Notes under the pieces: model-generated
The model's input: only the letters and a program-made list of their open reading frames with translations
What the model was told of the DNA's origin: nothing
The model's database searches: none
From: Telmatospirillum sp.
Lineage (GTDB): Bacteria > Pseudomonadota > Alphaproteobacteria > Rhodospirillales > Magnetospirillaceae
DNA: 64,000 bases
Assembly: GCA_031291415.1 (NCBI GenBank)
Contig: JARLJB010000389.1
Location: 1 to 64,000 of the forward strand
Direction of reading: 5' to 3'
Position numbers and translations under genes: made by a program
In this document: one piece after another, positions 8,285-15,997 of the stretch
Layout of the letters: each line of letters begins with the position of its first letter
Numbering within the stretch: position 1 is the stretch's first letter

Positions 8285-9097
8285 CTAGCTCGCGGTGATG
8301 ATGGTGCCGACGTGCTCACCGGCGAGCGCGCGGGTCAGGTTGCCGGGGACGAGGCCGTTCACAACCTGCACTTGGTGAACGTGGCGGGCCGCCTTCAGCA
8401 GGTCGAGCACCGGGAACTCGAGGATCGAGTCGTGCAGCCCCTTCGCCTTCATCTCGTCAACCGAGATCTTCGGGATGAAGGTGGCGTCCTTCGAGGTTTT
8501 CGGGTTCGCGGTGTAAAGGCCGTTTTCGTCCTTCACGAAGATCATCGCTTTGCAGCCGAAATGCTCGGCGACCAGGAAACATCCCGCGTCGGTGCGGTAG
8601 GGCGGAATGACGCCCTCGGCGGCGGGACGCATCCAGAGTTTGTAGGGCGGCATACCGCTGAAGATCACAGCGTTCACCTGGGCGAGGTAGAGCGGCACCG
8701 CTGAGAGCCCGGCGTCGTCGACCACCGGGATACCGTATTTTGCGAGGAGCTGCCCCAGCATCGAGGCGTTCTGATCGGCAACCGAGGCGCCGAGTTGCGA
8801 GAGCACGCCGGCCGGCAGGTTAAGCCCCGCAGCGATCGAGTAGAGGTGCCGGGCCCGGGTACCGGCGCCGGTCCCGATAAGCAGCTTATGGTCCTTCCGG
8901 GCGGCGACGATCTCGTCCACGAGCGGATAGACGGCCGTACGGCCTCGGTCGATGACACTCTGTCCGCCGATCTTGATCACTGTCGCGTCCGGCTGGATCC
9001 GGAAATCCGCCGCCGCCGCCGCTGCCGCCTGAAGCTGCGGGTCGGTCAGCGATCGCTCCATGAGAAGCGCCTCGAGCTCTGCCGTCGTGTTGGCCAT
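8285..9097 (-). CDS. mosB: Molybdenum storage protein subunit beta
   Basis: The 270-residue beta subunit has the same fold as MosA and matches A. vinelandii MosB over its full length as recalled. It opens with TTAELEALLMERSLTDPQLQ and contains DATVIKIGGQSVIDRG, GMPPYKLWMRP, IPPYRTDAGCF and ends GEHVGTIITAS. The start at 9097 is chosen because the protein then begins exactly as the family does; an in-frame upstream extension has no homologous character. It is the first gene of mosB-mosA. Control is probably by a molybdate-responsive ModE-type regulator through the box at 9352-9380. Confidence 0.95.
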   Translation of the reverse strand: MANTTAELEALLMERSLTDPQLQAAAAAAADFRIQPDATVIKIGGQSVIDRGRTAVYPLVDEIVAARKDHKLLIGTGAGTRARHLYSIAAGLNLPAGVLSQLGASVADQNASMLGQLLAKYGIPVVDDAGLSAVPLYLAQVNAVIFSGMPPYKLWMRPAAEGVIPPYRTDAGCFLVAEHFGCKAMIFVKDENGLYTANPKTSKDATFIPKISVDEMKAKGLHDSILEFPVLDLLKAARHVHQVQVVNGLVPGNLTRALAGEHVGTIITAS

Positions 9098-9351
9098 GGG
9101 GGTCTCTCTTTCGTTGTTTCGATGCATGTCGGCACTTCTCGACGAGCCGGCCGCCCCTCGAGAAACCATTCGCTCCCGACAGATTCCGGGAGGGGTCTTG
9201 TGTCCCAATGGAACACAGGACCGTCAGCAGTGCCTTGCCTGTCGGCACCACCGTTGGCCCAGTCAAGGGACCAGACACATCACTCCACGACCGGGCATTG
9301 ATGGAAGATGGCTTTTTTCGCGCTCGTCCGTCAATCGGAAAATGAAAAAAA
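9098..9351 (-). other. Long mosBA leader with small hairpins
   Basis: About 250 bp between mosB and the candidate Mo box contain no gene. Small dyads are visible, for example TCTCGA/TCGAGA arms near 9137-9163 and TGTGT/ACACA arms near 9199-9216. The promoter must lie here or overlap the box. A molybdenum-cofactor riboswitch was considered but its conserved core could not be recognised. Confidence 0.4.
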
Positions 9352-9380
9352 ATCGTTATATTCCAATGCGTTATAACGGT
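9352..9380. promoter_or_regulatory. Candidate Mo box (ModE/MopA-type operator) for mosBA
   Basis: ATCGTTATATT, a 6-base spacer and CGTTATAACGGT form an imperfect palindrome in which CGTTATA (9354-9360) mirrors TATAACG (9372-9378). This closely resembles the ModE consensus, in which CGnTATATA half sites face each other across about six bases. It lies immediately past the lacI-type stop codon and upstream of mosB. Binding by ModE is inferred; no modE gene is in the window. Confidence 0.6.
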
Positions 9381-9385
9381 TGAGA

Positions 9386-10435
9386 CTATAGCGACTTTAG
9401 CGGAATGTCAACCTGAAGTTGTGTTGGCAACCCAAGTTGGTGCTGCAAAATCCGTTCCGACAGACCGGCACCATTCCACAGGCTCAACAGAAGTTCGACG
9501 ACTTCCCGGCCGTAATCGCCATGCGGCACGCATATCGACGTCAGCCAAGGCGCCAGCCAGGCGTTGAGCGCGTTACCGTCGATACTGACGACAGTGCAAT
9601 CGTCTGGAATAACGACATTGGCTTCACGAGCGGCGCGATAGACGCCATAGGCGATCTGATCGCTGACACACATGATGCCCGGCGGCCATTGCCGTCCGGC
9701 CGTCAGCAGGTCGCGCACGGCCAGATAGCCGACGTCCTTGTGCGACAAACCGGGGGCCGTCAATCGCAAGATCTTATCGGACGGAACGCCGAGCGACAGG
9801 AGCCGGTCGCAAAAACCAGCGGCACGATCACGCGTCACCGTCGATCCTTGCAAGGGATATAACGCGGCCGCTTCCCGGATTCCCTGGGACCAGAGATAAT
9901 CGGCGGCGTCGGCGCCAGCCCTGATATTGTCGATACCGACGAAGGCCCCCTCACCGCAGGGGTTGCGCCGGCTGACGAAAACGATTGGCACACCGCCTTC
10001 GGAAAACTCCTTGAGGCCGGGACTCGGCACGCAGGCGACCAGAACATAGCCTTGAACGCCATGCGACCGCATGGCGTAAAGATAGTCGTCCTGCAGATCG
10101 GCCCGATCATGGGTGTCGCAAAGAAACATGACATAGCCGGCATCGCGAAGCGCCGCCTCGGTCGAGGCGGCGATGGTCGCCATGACGGGGTTGTCGAGAT
10201 TGGCAACCAGCATGGCGACCAGACGGCTCTCCTGCCGACGCAAGGACCGACCGACGTGGTTCGGACGATAACCGACCTCGGCGATCACCTGGCGGACCTT
10301 TTCGACGGTCTCGGCCGACGCCCGGTGGGTCTGCCCATTGACGACACGCGATACCGTCGAAATGGACACTCCGGCCTTTGCCGCGACCGTCGCCAGGGAC
10401 GCCGAACTGAGGCCTGTTCTTTTGGCAGTAGTCAT
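9386..10435 (-). CDS. LacI-family transcriptional regulator
   Basis: The 349-residue repressor has an N-terminal LacI headpiece (about 12-60; LATVAAKAGVSISTVSRVVNG, with the hinge VGYRPNHVGRSLRR) and a periplasmic-binding-protein-like effector domain. The start at 10435 puts the helix-turn-helix at its normal distance from the N-terminus. An upstream extension to 10534 would run through an operator and is rejected. It is divergent from the MFS-GH31 pair, with two identical palindromes in the shared promoter, so it very likely represses that operon and perhaps itself. The inducer is probably an alpha-glycoside or its sugar. Confidence 0.9.
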   Translation of the reverse strand: MTTAKRTGLSSASLATVAAKAGVSISTVSRVVNGQTHRASAETVEKVRQVIAEVGYRPNHVGRSLRRQESRLVAMLVANLDNPVMATIAASTEAALRDAGYVMFLCDTHDRADLQDDYLYAMRSHGVQGYVLVACVPSPGLKEFSEGGVPIVFVSRRNPCGEGAFVGIDNIRAGADAADYLWSQGIREAAALYPLQGSTVTRDRAAGFCDRLLSLGVPSDKILRLTAPGLSHKDVGYLAVRDLLTAGRQWPPGIMCVSDQIAYGVYRAAREANVVIPDDCTVVSIDGNALNAWLAPWLTSICVPHGDYGREVVELLLSLWNGAGLSERILQHQLGLPTQLQVDIPLKSL

Positions 10436-10504
10436 TCGTCTCAAGTCCCATCGCGTTCGACCTATGTCAAGACCGAACCGCCAGGTCGGTCGCTCCACGG
10501 CTTT

Positions 10505-10518
10505 GGCAAACGTTTGCC
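10505..10518. promoter_or_regulatory. LacI-type operator, copy 1
   Basis: GGCAAACGTTTGCC is a perfect 14-bp palindrome with the central CG step typical of LacI-family operators. A TTGACA hexamer at 10519-10524 begins right after it, so occupancy would block the -35 region of the MFS-GH31 promoter. Confidence 0.8.
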
Positions 10519-10529
10519 TTGACAGTTTA

Positions 10530-10543
10530 GGCAAACGTTTGCC
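10530..10543. promoter_or_regulatory. LacI-type operator, copy 2
   Basis: A second exact copy of GGCAAACGTTTGCC lies with its centre 25 bp from the first. The pair flanks a TTGACA element and lies about 70 bp upstream of the MFS start and 95 bp from the regulator start. Confidence 0.8.
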
Positions 10544-10611
10544 AAGATTTCCAGCATTCCGTTGCCAAGGCTCGCGATGAGACGGGTCATCATGAAAAAC
10601 AGGAGGAAACG

Positions 10612-11880
10612 ATGAAGATCAAGGGAATGAGATGGTGGATCATCAGCCTGATCTGCCTGGGCACCGTCATCAACTATCTGGCGCGCAATTCGCTGGGCGT
10701 GATGGCGCCGACATTGAAGACCGAGCTCAATTTCACGACGCAGCAATACTCCTATGTCGTATTCGCCTTTCAGTGGGGCTACACGATAATGCAGCCGGTC
10801 TGCGGCTACATTGTCGATTTTCTTGGGTTGAAGGCCGGTTTCGCGCTTTTTGCCGTTCTGTGGTCGGTCGCCAACTGTTTTCATGGTTTTGCCACCGGCT
10901 GGCTGTCCCTGGCGTTCTTTCGCGGTGCGCTGGGCCTGACCGAGGCGGCAGCGATTCCGTCGGGCATCAAGGCGGTCGGCGAATGGTTCCCCTCGAAGGA
11001 ACGCTCGGTCGCCGTTGGCTGGTTCAACGCCGGCACATCGTTGGGCGCCATGCTGGCCCCGCCCTTGGTCATCTTCGTCCAGATCCACTACAGCTGGAGG
11101 GCCGCCTTCTTCGTCACCGGCGCCTTGGGTTTCTTCTTTGCCGCCCTGTGGTGGCTGTTCTACCGCTCCCCCAAAGATCATCCCTGTCTGACCTCGTCCG
11201 AGCGTGACTACATCACCGCCGGACAAAATCCGCCGGTGCTGACCGCCGACGGCCGTCCGGAAAAGCCGAAGGTCGGACAAATCCTTCGTTCCAAACGGTT
11301 CTGGGGCATTGCCATTCCCCGCTTTCTGGCCGAGCCGGCCTGGCAGACCTTCAGTTTCTGGATTCCGCTTTATCTGTCGACCGTCCGTGGCATGAACATC
11401 AAGGAAATCGCCATGTTCGCCTGGCTGCCGTTCCTGGCCGCCGACATGGGCGGCATCCTCGGCGGTTACATGTGTCCGTTTTTCATGAAGCATTTCAAGA
11501 TGCGCCTGGTGAACTCGCGGCTCGCCGGCATCGCTGTTGGCGCCGTCTGCATGATCGGCCCCGGCTGCATCGGACTGGTTTCCGACGTTTATACAGCGAT
11601 CGGCCTCTTTTGCATCGGCGGCTTCGCCCACCAGATCATTTCCGCCCTGCTCAACACCCTGAGCGCCGACGTCTTCGAAAGCCAAGAAGTCGCCACGGCC
11701 AACGGTCTGACCGGCTCTGCGGCCTGGATCGGTGGATCGACTTTCACCCTGATCGTCGGCGCCCTTGCCGAAACCATCGGCTACAATCCTCTGTTCGTCT
11801 GCTTGTCGGTCTTCGATCTGGTCGGCGCCTGCGTGGCGATCACTCTGCTGCGCGACCGCAGTAAACGCCAGGCGGCGTAA
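10612..11880 (+). CDS. MFS transporter, hexuronate/galactonate (ACS) type
   Basis: This 422-residue carrier has 12 predicted membrane segments. The N-terminal WWIISLICLGTVINYLARNSLGVMAP, the FRGALGLTEAAAIPSGIKAVGEWF segment and ERSVAVGWFNAGTSLGAMLAPP are hallmarks of the anion:cation symporter branch (ExuT and DgoT-like). The start at 10612 follows AGGAGGAAAC. The GH31 glycosidase follows 48 bp later in the same direction, so they probably form one LacI-controlled operon. The expected cargo is an acidic sugar or an anionic glycoside, which fits a glycosidase releasing or receiving it in the cytoplasm. Confidence 0.88.
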   Translation: MKIKGMRWWIISLICLGTVINYLARNSLGVMAPTLKTELNFTTQQYSYVVFAFQWGYTIMQPVCGYIVDFLGLKAGFALFAVLWSVANCFHGFATGWLSLAFFRGALGLTEAAAIPSGIKAVGEWFPSKERSVAVGWFNAGTSLGAMLAPPLVIFVQIHYSWRAAFFVTGALGFFFAALWWLFYRSPKDHPCLTSSERDYITAGQNPPVLTADGRPEKPKVGQILRSKRFWGIAIPRFLAEPAWQTFSFWIPLYLSTVRGMNIKEIAMFAWLPFLAADMGGILGGYMCPFFMKHFKMRLVNSRLAGIAVGAVCMIGPGCIGLVSDVYTAIGLFCIGGFAHQIISALLNTLSADVFESQEVATANGLTGSAAWIGGSTFTLIVGALAETIGYNPLFVCLSVFDLVGACVAITLLRDRSKRQAA

Positions 11881-11928
11881 GGCCTGTAGTCAGTTTCGCC
11901 ACATGAACGAGTGTCTTCGGAGTATCTG

Positions 11929-14325
11929 ATGTCCCTGTCCGCTCCCGTCGTCTTTTCCTTGGCCGAAAGGACCGCGTCCCATCTGACCCTCGGCTGCCCC
12001 GAAGGTCATGTCGCCCACGTCTTCGTGCTGGAAGAAGACATCATCCGCGTGATGGTCCTGCCCGGCGGCACGATCCGGGCCCCCCGAACCTGGGCGATCG
12101 CCCCGGGAGCCGACGACGTGCCGACGGACGGACGCGACCGCTTCGATCTTGCCGGCTTTACCTGTCCGACTTTTTCCCTTGAGCAGACCGCCGAACGGAT
12201 CGTCATCGCCACGGCGCAGTTGCGCCTGACCATCGCCCTCTCGGGATTGTTCTGCCAATGGGAAACGATGGTTGGCGGCGCTTGGCGCGTCGCCGCCAGC
12301 GACCGTCCGACGCAGAACTATAATTTCGGTCTGTGGGACGACCGGGTCTACCACTATCTGAAACGCGATCCCGACGAAAAATACTTCGGTCTGGGAGAAC
12401 GGGCGGGAACCGGCAACCGGGCTGGTCAAAGCTATCGCATGACCAATGTCGACGCGATGGGTTACAGCGCCCGCACCACGGACCCGCTTTACAAGCACAT
12501 TCCGTTCTATCTGACCTGGAAAACCACACACAAGGTTCCGCTTGGCCTGTTCTACGACACGCTGGCCGACTGTACGTTCGACATGGGACGGGAACTCGAC
12601 AACTATCACGGTCATTACCGTTATTTCGTCGCCGATCATGGCGATCTCGACTACTACATCATCGGTGGCGTGACGCCGGCCGATATCACCCGGCGATTCA
12701 CCTGGCTGACCGGACGCCCGGCCTTCATGCCGAAATGGAGCCTGGGATACTCCGGGTCGACCATGAGCTATACGGACGCCCCCAATGCCCAGGTCCGGAT
12801 GAACGAATTTCTGGAAAATTGCGAACGGCACGACATCCTGTGCGACTCGTTTCATTTGTCGTCGGGCTACACGTCGATTGCCAACAAGCGCTACGTCTTC
12901 AATTGGAACCGCGACAAATTCCCCGATCCAAAGGGCTTTGCCGACCATTACCTCGACCATGGCGTGCGCCTTTACGCCAACATCAAGCCCTGCCTGCTGC
13001 GTGATCATCCCCGCTTCGAAGAGGCCAGGCGCGATGGACTGTTCATCCACGAGAGCGACGGCTCTCCCGCCCCCGTCCAATTCTGGGACGAAACCGGCGC
13101 CTATCTCGACTTCACCAATCCGAAGACTTTCGCCTGGTGGAAGGCCCGCGTGACGGATGCCCTGCTCCAGTACGACATCGCCGCCACCTGGAACGACAAC
13201 AATGAATTCGAGGTGTGGAGCGACCACGCCCTGATCGACGGTTTCGGCACGCCCCGGCCGGCCCGGGAAGCCAAGCCGCTGCACACCTTGCTGATGTTGC
13301 AGGCTTCGCGTCAGGCGCAGATCGAATTCGCGCCCGACCGCCGCCCCTTCCTCATCTCGCGATCCGGGGCGGCCGGCATGCAGCGCTATGTGCAGACCTG
13401 GTCGGGCGACAACTACACAAGTTGGGAAACGCTGAAATATAACATCCGCATGGGCAACGGTTTGGCACTGTCGGGCGTCTCCAACACCGGCCACGACATC
13501 GGCGGTTTTGCCGGCCCGGCCCCGGAACCCGAACTGTTCTTGCGCTGGATCCAGTTCGGCATCTTCCTGCCACGCTTTTCGATACACTCGTGGAACGACG
13601 ACCAGACTGCCAACGAACCGTGGATGTTCCCCGAACTCACGCCGCACATCCGCGAGCTCATCAAGTTCCGTTACCGGCTGATTCCCTACATCTACGACCT
13701 TTTGTGGCGATCGCACAGCCGCTATGAGCCGATGATCCGGCCGACCTTCTTCGACTTCCCCGATGACGAGCGCTGCTTCGAGGAAAACGACGATATGCTG
13801 CTGGGGTCCGGCCTGCTGGTCGCCGCCGTCGTTGAACCTGGCGCCCGGTCGCGGCGGGTCTACCTGCCGTCCGGCTCCGCCTGGTACGATTTCTGGAGCG
13901 GCGATCATTACCAGGGCGGCCAGGAGATCGTCCTGCCGGCGCCCTGGGACCGCCCCCCTCTTCTCGCCCGCGCCGGCTCGGTCATCCCGCTCAATCTGGC
14001 CGAACAGCATTTCAACCGTCCCGCCGACCGGCGGGGATTCGCCTTGTTCCCGGACGCCGGATCATTCACGACGACGGTCTTCGATGATGACGGCGATGGG
14101 CTGGCCTACCGCGACGGCAATTACGGACAATGGGAAATCACCCTTTCGTCCAGTCCGACGGACTTGACCATCGACATCGCGGCCGGCGGCCGATGCCCGC
14201 CCAAGGACAGGCAAATCACCGTCCTGCTGCCACGTCAGGACATTCGGACCGTGCGGCTGGCGCGAGGCTCCGTCGCCAACGATCGCCAGAAAGACGGCTG
14301 GCGCGAGATCGTCGTCGATCTTTGA
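11929..14325 (+). CDS. Glycoside hydrolase family 31 (alpha-glucosidase/alpha-xylosidase type)
   Basis: The 798-residue protein has no signal peptide and is probably cytoplasmic. The catalytic barrel shows the nucleophile motif WNDNNE with D423 and the acid/base region QTWSGDN with D494. The start ATG at 11929 is chosen because GGAG lies six bases upstream; a GTG 18 bases earlier has no such signal. The stretch NKRYVFNW (residues 319-326) aligns by position with the sulfonate-binding Arg/Trp of the sulfoquinovosidase YihQ. Here the Arg is kept (R321) but the Trp position is Phe (F324), so a sulfoquinovosidase call is not supported. It lies in the LacI-controlled operon with the ExuT-like carrier. 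The true substrate is unknown. Confidence 0.85.
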   Translation: MSLSAPVVFSLAERTASHLTLGCPEGHVAHVFVLEEDIIRVMVLPGGTIRAPRTWAIAPGADDVPTDGRDRFDLAGFTCPTFSLEQTAERIVIATAQLRLTIALSGLFCQWETMVGGAWRVAASDRPTQNYNFGLWDDRVYHYLKRDPDEKYFGLGERAGTGNRAGQSYRMTNVDAMGYSARTTDPLYKHIPFYLTWKTTHKVPLGLFYDTLADCTFDMGRELDNYHGHYRYFVADHGDLDYYIIGGVTPADITRRFTWLTGRPAFMPKWSLGYSGSTMSYTDAPNAQVRMNEFLENCERHDILCDSFHLSSGYTSIANKRYVFNWNRDKFPDPKGFADHYLDHGVRLYANIKPCLLRDHPRFEEARRDGLFIHESDGSPAPVQFWDETGAYLDFTNPKTFAWWKARVTDALLQYDIAATWNDNNEFEVWSDHALIDGFGTPRPAREAKPLHTLLMLQASRQAQIEFAPDRRPFLISRSGAAGMQRYVQTWSGDNYTSWETLKYNIRMGNGLALSGVSNTGHDIGGFAGPAPEPELFLRWIQFGIFLPRFSIHSWNDDQTANEPWMFPELTPHIRELIKFRYRLIPYIYDLLWRSHSRYEPMIRPTFFDFPDDERCFEENDDMLLGSGLLVAAVVEPGARSRRVYLPSGSAWYDFWSGDHYQGGQEIVLPAPWDRPPLLARAGSVIPLNLAEQHFNRPADRRGFALFPDAGSFTTTVFDDDGDGLAYRDGNYGQWEITLSSSPTDLTIDIAAGGRCPPKDRQITVLLPRQDIRTVRLARGSVANDRQKDGWREIVVDL

Positions 14326-14329
14326 CGAC

Positions 14330-14360
14330 AAAAAGGGCGCTCCAACGGAGCGCCCTTTTT
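14330..14360. terminator. Bidirectional intrinsic terminator between GH31 gene and tpiA
   Basis: A 14-bp perfect stem (14330-14343 with 14347-14360) closes on a 3-base loop. A-runs and T-runs form the base of the stem, so both transcripts meet a U-tract. It separates the convergent GH31 and tpiA genes. Confidence 0.92.
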
Positions 14361-14385
14361 CAATCTGCCTTTGCCGAACGAGTGT

Positions 14386-15141
14386 TCAGCGGCTGGCTTC
14401 GACGATGGCCCAGAAGTCATCGACCTTCAGGCTGGCGCCGCCGATCAGACCGCCGTCGACGTCCTTGATCGCCAAAAGCTCGCGGGCGTTGGACGGCTTC
14501 ATCGAGCCACCATAAAGGATGCGCAGACGATCGGCGACCGCCGCCCCCAAAACTTTGGCGGCCGAGGCGCGCAGCGCTGCATGGACTTCGGCAACCTCGG
14601 CATTGGTCGGCGTCCGGCCGGTGCCGATGGCCCACACTGGCTCGTAGGCGATGACCGTATTGTCGGCGTTCGTGCCGCTGGGCAGCGATTCCTTGAACTG
14701 GCTTTCCACCACGGAAATCGTCCGACCGGCATCGCGTTCGGCTTCAGTCTCGCCCAGACAAACCACCACCACCAGCCCGGCGGCATGGGCTGCCTCGGCC
14801 TTGGCGCGCACCGTCGCATTGGTTTCGCCGTGATTCGTCCGCCGCTCGGAATGGCCAAGGATCACGTGGCTGGCGCCCAGATCCTTCAACATGGCGGCGG
14901 CGACATCGCCGGTATGGGCGCCGCTCTGCACGGCATGACAATCCTGGCCGCCAACGGCGACGCCACTGCCGGCCACGGTCTGCGCGACCCGATCGACCAG
15001 CGTGGCCGGCGGACAAATCAAGACATCAGCCGGGGCCGGACCGGCCTTGACCTTCCGCGCCACGGCTTCCGCCAGGGCGACACCATCGGCTTTCAGACCA
15101 TTCATCTTCCAATTGCCGGCAATCAGCGGTCGACGTGCCAT
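14386..15141 (-). CDS. tpiA: Triosephosphate isomerase
   Basis: The 251-residue enzyme interconverts dihydroxyacetone phosphate and glyceraldehyde 3-phosphate in central metabolism. The visible active site is complete: N and K in GNWKMN (K12), the electrophilic His in ILGHSERR, the catalytic Glu in [11 protein letters not shown] and the phosphate loop YGGSMKPSN. The start ATG at 15141 is preceded by GAGAGGA. In many alphaproteobacteria tpiA stands back to back with the ppiD-trpE genes. Here about 9 kb of other genes lie between them, among them a four-carbon acid sugar operon whose predicted product, DHAP, is a substrate of this enzyme. Confidence 0.97.
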   Translation of the reverse strand: MARRPLIAGNWKMNGLKADGVALAEAVARKVKAGPAPADVLICPPATLVDRVAQTVAGSGVAVGGQDCHAVQSGAHTGDVAAAMLKDLGASHVILGHSERRTNHGETNATVRAKAEAAHAAGLVVVVCLGETEAERDAGRTISVVESQFKESLPSGTNADNTVIAYEPVWAIGTGRTPTNAEVAEVHAALRASAAKVLGAAVADRLRILYGGSMKPSNARELLAIKDVDGGLIGGASLKVDDFWAIVEASR

Positions 15142-15340
15142 AATCCCGATTCCTCTCTCTTTTGTCCGGATAACGCTCCTGGTTTACCACAAAAAATATG
15201 GGGGTTTCCAGGCACCTCTCGGTCACACCATGGCATAAGCGCATGTCTGCCGCAAAGAGCTGTTGCCAAGTGAGGGATATCATTGACATGATTCCTCTCG
15301 CGCAGGCGTCAGGTTGGCGGATTATAGTTTAGAGACGGAA

Positions 15341-15838
15341 ATGGCGGAAATAATAATAAGGCATAGTGAGGCGGACGATCTGATATCGATAAAGCAACTA
15401 CATGAAAGCCCGAATGTTTATTTCGGTACCCTTCAGTTGCCGTTTCCGTCTATCGAAAACTGGGAAAAACGGCTGAACGCCCCGCCGCCCGGACGTTACA
15501 ATCTGGTCGCCGATATGGCCGGAGAAATTGTCGGACATCTTGGGTTCGAGGTCAATCAGATCCCCCGCCGAAGACATGTCGGCAGCTTCGGAATAGCCGT
15601 GAAGGATACGCACCAAGGTACGGGCGTCGGCGGCAAGCTTTTGACTTCCGCCGTCGACTTCGCCGACAATTGGCTCAACCTGAACCGCCTCGAAATCACG
15701 GTGTACACGGATAACGAAGCTGCGATCAAACTCTATCAGAAATACGGCTTTAGGATTGAAGGAGAAGCCCCCTATTTTGCCTATCGCAACGGCGACTATG
15801 TCAGCGTTTATTATATGGCAAGAATAAGAGGTGTCTGA
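15341..15838 (+). CDS. GNAT N-acetyltransferase, YhhY/AaaT-like
   Basis: The roughly 165-residue acetyltransferase resembles E. coli YhhY (AaaT), an amino-acid N-acetyltransferase, along its length. Shared features are the opening IIIRHSEADDLISIKQLHESPNVY, the segment GHLGFEVNQIPRRRHVGSFGI, the acetyl-CoA loop HQGTGVGGKLL and the close NEAAIKLYQKYGFRIEGEAP. The ATG at 15341 gives the family-like N-terminus; a TTG 27 bases earlier is possible but has no binding site. It stands alone on the plus strand between tpiA and the alcohol dehydrogenase operon. Upstream DNA is comparatively AT-rich. Confidence 0.82.
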   Translation: MAEIIIRHSEADDLISIKQLHESPNVYFGTLQLPFPSIENWEKRLNAPPPGRYNLVADMAGEIVGHLGFEVNQIPRRRHVGSFGIAVKDTHQGTGVGGKLLTSAVDFADNWLNLNRLEITVYTDNEAAIKLYQKYGFRIEGEAPYFAYRNGDYVSVYYMARIRGV

Positions 15839-15880
15839 AAAGGGACGTCTTCGTCGTTCCGGTACAATAAAAATTTTGAT

Positions 15881-15955
15881 GAACCAACAAGGCACCAAGA
15901 ATACGAAGAATGAAAATGCGAAGAGCAACAGTCTTTCTTGGTGTCTTGGTGGTTC
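15881..15955. repeat. Inverted repeat with CACCAAGA-type arms
   Basis: The left arm 15881-15901 and right arm 15935-15955 are 21 bp each and match at 19 positions as inverted copies, around a 33-base centre. The arm core CCAAGRCACCAAG is itself repetitive. Position between convergent GNAT and dehydrogenase genes suits a terminator or a small dispersed repeat (MITE-like). Confidence 0.65.
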
Positions 15956-15997
15956 AAAATATCTCAAACCATCGGGGCGACGGAAACAAAAGAATGA

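Noticed and set aside
9098-9351. Molybdenum-cofactor riboswitch in the mosBA leader
   Set aside because: Small hairpins exist but the conserved core of the Moco motif was not recognisable by eye; a covariance-model search would decide.
11890-14010. Long open frame on the minus strand opposite the GH31 gene
   Set aside because: It mirrors the GH31 codons, has no ribosome binding site and gives a low-complexity product unlike any family; it is a consequence of high third-position GC.
11929-14325. GH31 gene as the missing sulfoquinovosidase YihQ
   Set aside because: The aligned Trp of the sulfonate pocket is Phe, the nucleophile motif differs (WNDNNE) and the gene lies in a separate LacI-controlled operon.
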